Source: Actinomycetota bacterium (GTDB taxonomy: Bacteria > Actinomycetota > Actinomycetes > UBA12327). Taken from it: a stretch of DNA of 6,867 nt. Both the position numbers and the translations under genes were made by a program. The stretch is taken from the NCBI GenBank assembly GCA_003529305.1, contig DPWC01000026.1, positions 1 through 6,867 of the forward strand, written 5' to 3'. Under the pieces are notes generated by a model that was not told the origin of the DNA, made no database searches, and was given only the letters and a program-made list of their open reading frames with translations. This document shows, in pieces, positions 4,869 to 6,867 of the stretch. Within the stretch, counting starts at the first letter, position 1. Every line of letters begins with the position of its first letter.

Positions 4869-6754
4869 TGTCGATGCATGGCGGCGGGGCGTGGCGGACT
4901 CTGCACACGCTGTCTCGTGACTCCTCAAATGCGCAGCGATCATTGCCCAAAGGCACAGCTCGTCGCGTACTGGCCTATGCCGCCCCCTTCAAGACCGCCA
5001 TCATCTCGTTTCTCCTCGTGGTCTCGGTGTCGTCAGTGTTGGGAGTGATCTCACCGCTGTTGTGGGGACGCATCGTCGACAACGGCATAATCAAGGGCAA
5101 CAAGCAGGTGGTCGTCACCTTGTCGCTGGTTGTCGCAGGCATCGCAGTGGTGTCCGCGCTTTTGGGATTGGCGCAACGCTGGTATTCCTCTCGCATCGGC
5201 GAGGGATTGATCCTGCAATTGCGCTCTCAGGTATTCCATCATGTTCAGCAGATGCCCGTGGCGTTCTTCTCGCGAACCCAGACGGGGGCTTTGGTTTCTC
5301 GGCTCAACACGGATGTCATCGGTGCCCAACAGGCCTTCACCAGCACCTTGTCAGGTGTGTTGTCCAACCTCATCCAGTTGGCGCTGGTGACCATCGCGAT
5401 GCTGGCGATCAGCTGGCCCATCACGCTGGGTGCCCTTGTGCTGTTACCGATCTTCCTCGTGCCAGCGCGGGCCTTTGGTCGACAGATGCAGGGACTCACG
5501 CGGGAGTCCATGAACCTCAACGCATCCATGAGTTCGACGATGACTGAGCGATTCAATGTCGCTGGCGCGATGTTGGTGAAGCTCTTTGGTCGCTACGACA
5601 CTGAGTCAACCGCCTTTTCCGCCAAGGCCACACGTGTTCGCGACATCGGCGTCCGGTTGGCGATGGCCAATCGAGTGTTCTTTACGGCGCTGACACTCGT
5701 GGCGGCCTTGGCAACGGCTCTGATCTACGGCGTCGGTGGGATCTTGGTCATTGACCAGAACTTGACGCTCGGCCGTCTCGTGGCACTGGTGGCGCTCTTG
5801 TCACAGCTTTATGGACCGCTCACGGCTCTGGCGAATGTGCGCGTTGATGTGATGACCGCTTTGGTCTCGTTCGATCGCGTCTTTGAGGTCTTGGATCTGC
5901 CACCGGCTATTCAAGATGTCGATGAGCCCGTGTCGATCCCCGGCGGAGCGACTTCCGTCGATTTCGAGGCCGTCAATTTTCGCTACCCGGCCGCTCACGA
6001 GGTGTCGTTAGCCTCGTTAGAGGCTGCTGCTCTGCCGGTGGCGACAACCGGAGTTCAGGTGCTCTCAGGTGTGTCGTTCCACATGGCCCCGGGGACGATG
6101 ACGGCGCTGGTTGGCCCGTCAGGCGCAGGCAAGACCACGATCTCTGCACTGTTGCCTCGCCTCTATGACGTCACCAGTGGCGTTGTCCGTGTGGGTGGCA
6201 TTGATGTGCGAGCGGCGAGCCGTGATTCTCTCCAGGCGCGTATTGGCGTGGTCACGCAGGATGCGCACCTGTTCCACGACACCGTACGCGCCAATCTGCT
6301 TTATGCCCGGTCAGCTGCCTCTGAGGACGAGATCTGGTCAGCTCTTGAGGGCGCGCAGATCGCCGATGTGGTGGCAGCTCTTCCCGAAGGTCTCGACACG
6401 GTTGTCGGTGAGCGGGGCTACCGCCTCTCTGGTGGGGAAAAGCAAAGGTTGGCGATCGCACGATTGCTCCTGAAGGCACCTGATGTGGTGGTCCTCGATG
6501 AAGCGACCGCGCATCTTGATTCGGAATCGGAGGCCGCTGTTCAGCGGGCGCTGGCCACGGCGCTGCGGGGCCGGACGGCCTTGGTCATTGCCCATCGGCT
6601 CTCCACGATCCGTGACGCTGACCAAATTCTGGTGGTTGATCAGGGGCGGATAGTGGAGCGCGGGAGCCATCACGATCTGCTGGCAGCCGGTGGGCTGTAT
6701 GCGGATCTGTATCGGACCCAGTTTCAGGGACAAGACGCTACGGCGAGCTCGTAA
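4868..6754 (+). CDS. ABC exporter half-transporter (membrane domain fused to ATPase)
   Basis: A 628-residue type IV (ABCB-like) exporter, with membrane and ATPase domains in one chain; it should work as a homodimer or with another half-transporter. A soluble N-terminus of about 40 residues precedes six likely membrane segments, near residues 43-66, 81-102, 160-178, 180-198, 275-298 and 303-320. The ATPase has A-loop Tyr373 (FRYP), Walker A GPSGAGKTT at 416-424, Q-loop Gln464, signature LSGGEKQR at 520-527, Walker B with Asp544 and catalytic Glu545, D-loop HLDSESE, and H-loop His576. Everything needed for ATP hydrolysis is intact. An insertion of about 24 residues lies between the A-loop and strand VLSGVSF; I recall similar VSLASLE inserts in other actinobacterial exporters. 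It overlaps the crotonase-like gene by one base (TGATG). The substrate cannot be read from sequence. Placement in a suf operon recalls mitochondrial Atm1-type exporters linked to Fe-S biogenesis, but that is only an analogy. Confidence 0.95.
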   Translation: MSMHGGGAWRTLHTLSRDSSNAQRSLPKGTARRVLAYAAPFKTAIISFLLVVSVSSVLGVISPLLWGRIVDNGIIKGNKQVVVTLSLVVAGIAVVSALLGLAQRWYSSRIGEGLILQLRSQVFHHVQQMPVAFFSRTQTGALVSRLNTDVIGAQQAFTSTLSGVLSNLIQLALVTIAMLAISWPITLGALVLLPIFLVPARAFGRQMQGLTRESMNLNASMSSTMTERFNVAGAMLVKLFGRYDTESTAFSAKATRVRDIGVRLAMANRVFFTALTLVAALATALIYGVGGILVIDQNLTLGRLVALVALLSQLYGPLTALANVRVDVMTALVSFDRVFEVLDLPPAIQDVDEPVSIPGGATSVDFEAVNFRYPAAHEVSLASLEAAALPVATTGVQVLSGVSFHMAPGTMTALVGPSGAGKTTISALLPRLYDVTSGVVRVGGIDVRAASRDSLQARIGVVTQDAHLFHDTVRANLLYARSAASEDEIWSALEGAQIADVVAALPEGLDTVVGERGYRLSGGEKQRLAIARLLLKAPDVVVLDEATAHLDSESEAAVQRALATALRGRTALVIAHRLSTIRDADQILVVDQGRIVERGSHHDLLAAGGLYADLYRTQFQGQDATASS

Positions 6755-6867
6755 CCCTGCGCGGCCCACGGCGGCTGTCTGGTGTGCCACTTCTATTGCC
6801 CACACCGTGCTGAGCGCGTGATGGGTGGCGTGCTACTGGTTAGACCGGACTTGCGCCACCGTCGAGG
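6755..6867. other. noncoding tail after the ABC gene, no supported feature
   Basis: These 113 bases follow the TAA stop. A 6-bp inverted repeat with a 14-base loop (GGTGTG at 6781-6786, CACACC at 6801-6806) is present but lacks a T-run, so it is not a convincing terminator. A forward frame opens at GTG 6818/ATG 6821 (MGGVLLVRPDLRHRR) and runs off the edge, with no good ribosome site. All three reverse frames also run in from the edge and stop here, so the end of a convergent gene is possible. Neither can be decided from this window. Confidence 0.4.

Noticed and set aside
5393..5402. Palindrome CATCGCGATG in the exporter gene
   Set aside because: Ten-base palindromes are expected several times in a window this long.
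6338..6805. 155-residue reverse-strand open frame at the end of the exporter
   Set aside because: It lies opposite the conserved ATPase motifs and has no domain features of its own.
6781..6806. Possible terminator after the exporter
   Set aside because: Only a 6-bp stem with a 14-base loop and no T-run; too weak to call.
6818..6867. Possible start of another plus-strand gene (GTG 6818 or ATG 6821)
   Set aside because: Only about 15 codons are visible, without a clear ribosome site or recognisable sequence.
6755..6867. tRNA or small RNA in the final segment
   Set aside because: No D-arm or T-arm consensus or cloverleaf pairing could be found on either strand.

Overview
The window is a tightly packed, all-plus-strand operon for iron-sulfur (Fe-S) cluster assembly of the SUF type, followed without a break by a crotonase-fold gene and an ABC exporter. 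Protein sequences and gene order (sufD, Rieske, sufC, sufS, sufU, sufT) point to an actinobacterium (Actinomycetota). SufS, SufC and SufD closely resemble mycobacterial and streptomycete SUF proteins as I remember them, and SufU rather than SufE is the sulfur acceptor. Base composition is moderate for that phylum (roughly 60% G+C by eye). TTA leucine codons occur in ordinary genes (Rieske, crotonase, ABC exporter), which argues against Streptomyces. A lower-GC aquatic or soil actinobacterium is possible, but I cannot name a genus.

Layout: 1-1019 is the 3' part of sufD, whose true start lies before the window, probably after sufB. 1019-1408 is a small Rieske [2Fe-2S] protein; 1405-2169 sufC; 2166-3464 sufS with a GTG start; 3464-3928 sufU; 3928-4251 a SufT-type (DUF59/MIP18) protein; 4254-4868 a short crotonase-like protein lacking the usual catalytic residues; 4868-6754 a full-length half-transporter ABC exporter. 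The last 113 bases hold no supportable gene.

How they work together: SufS takes sulfur from cysteine and passes it as persulfide to the zinc protein SufU. SufB (upstream) with SufC and SufD forms the ATP-driven scaffold on which the cluster is built. The Rieske protein could supply electrons, and SufT is a likely maturation or transfer factor. Seven consecutive junctions overlap by 1-4 bases or are separated by 2 bases, so the set is almost certainly one transcript with translational coupling. The crotonase-like and ABC genes are part of this chain, but their link to Fe-S metabolism is not known to me.

Most worth a second look: the crotonase-like pseudoenzyme and its out-of-frame internal repeats; the coupled exporter; and an exact 18-base palindrome near the end of the Rieske gene, 36 bases before sufC. 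There is no mobile element, RNA gene or CRISPR array. No promoter is visible; if there is one for the operon it lies upstream of the window.
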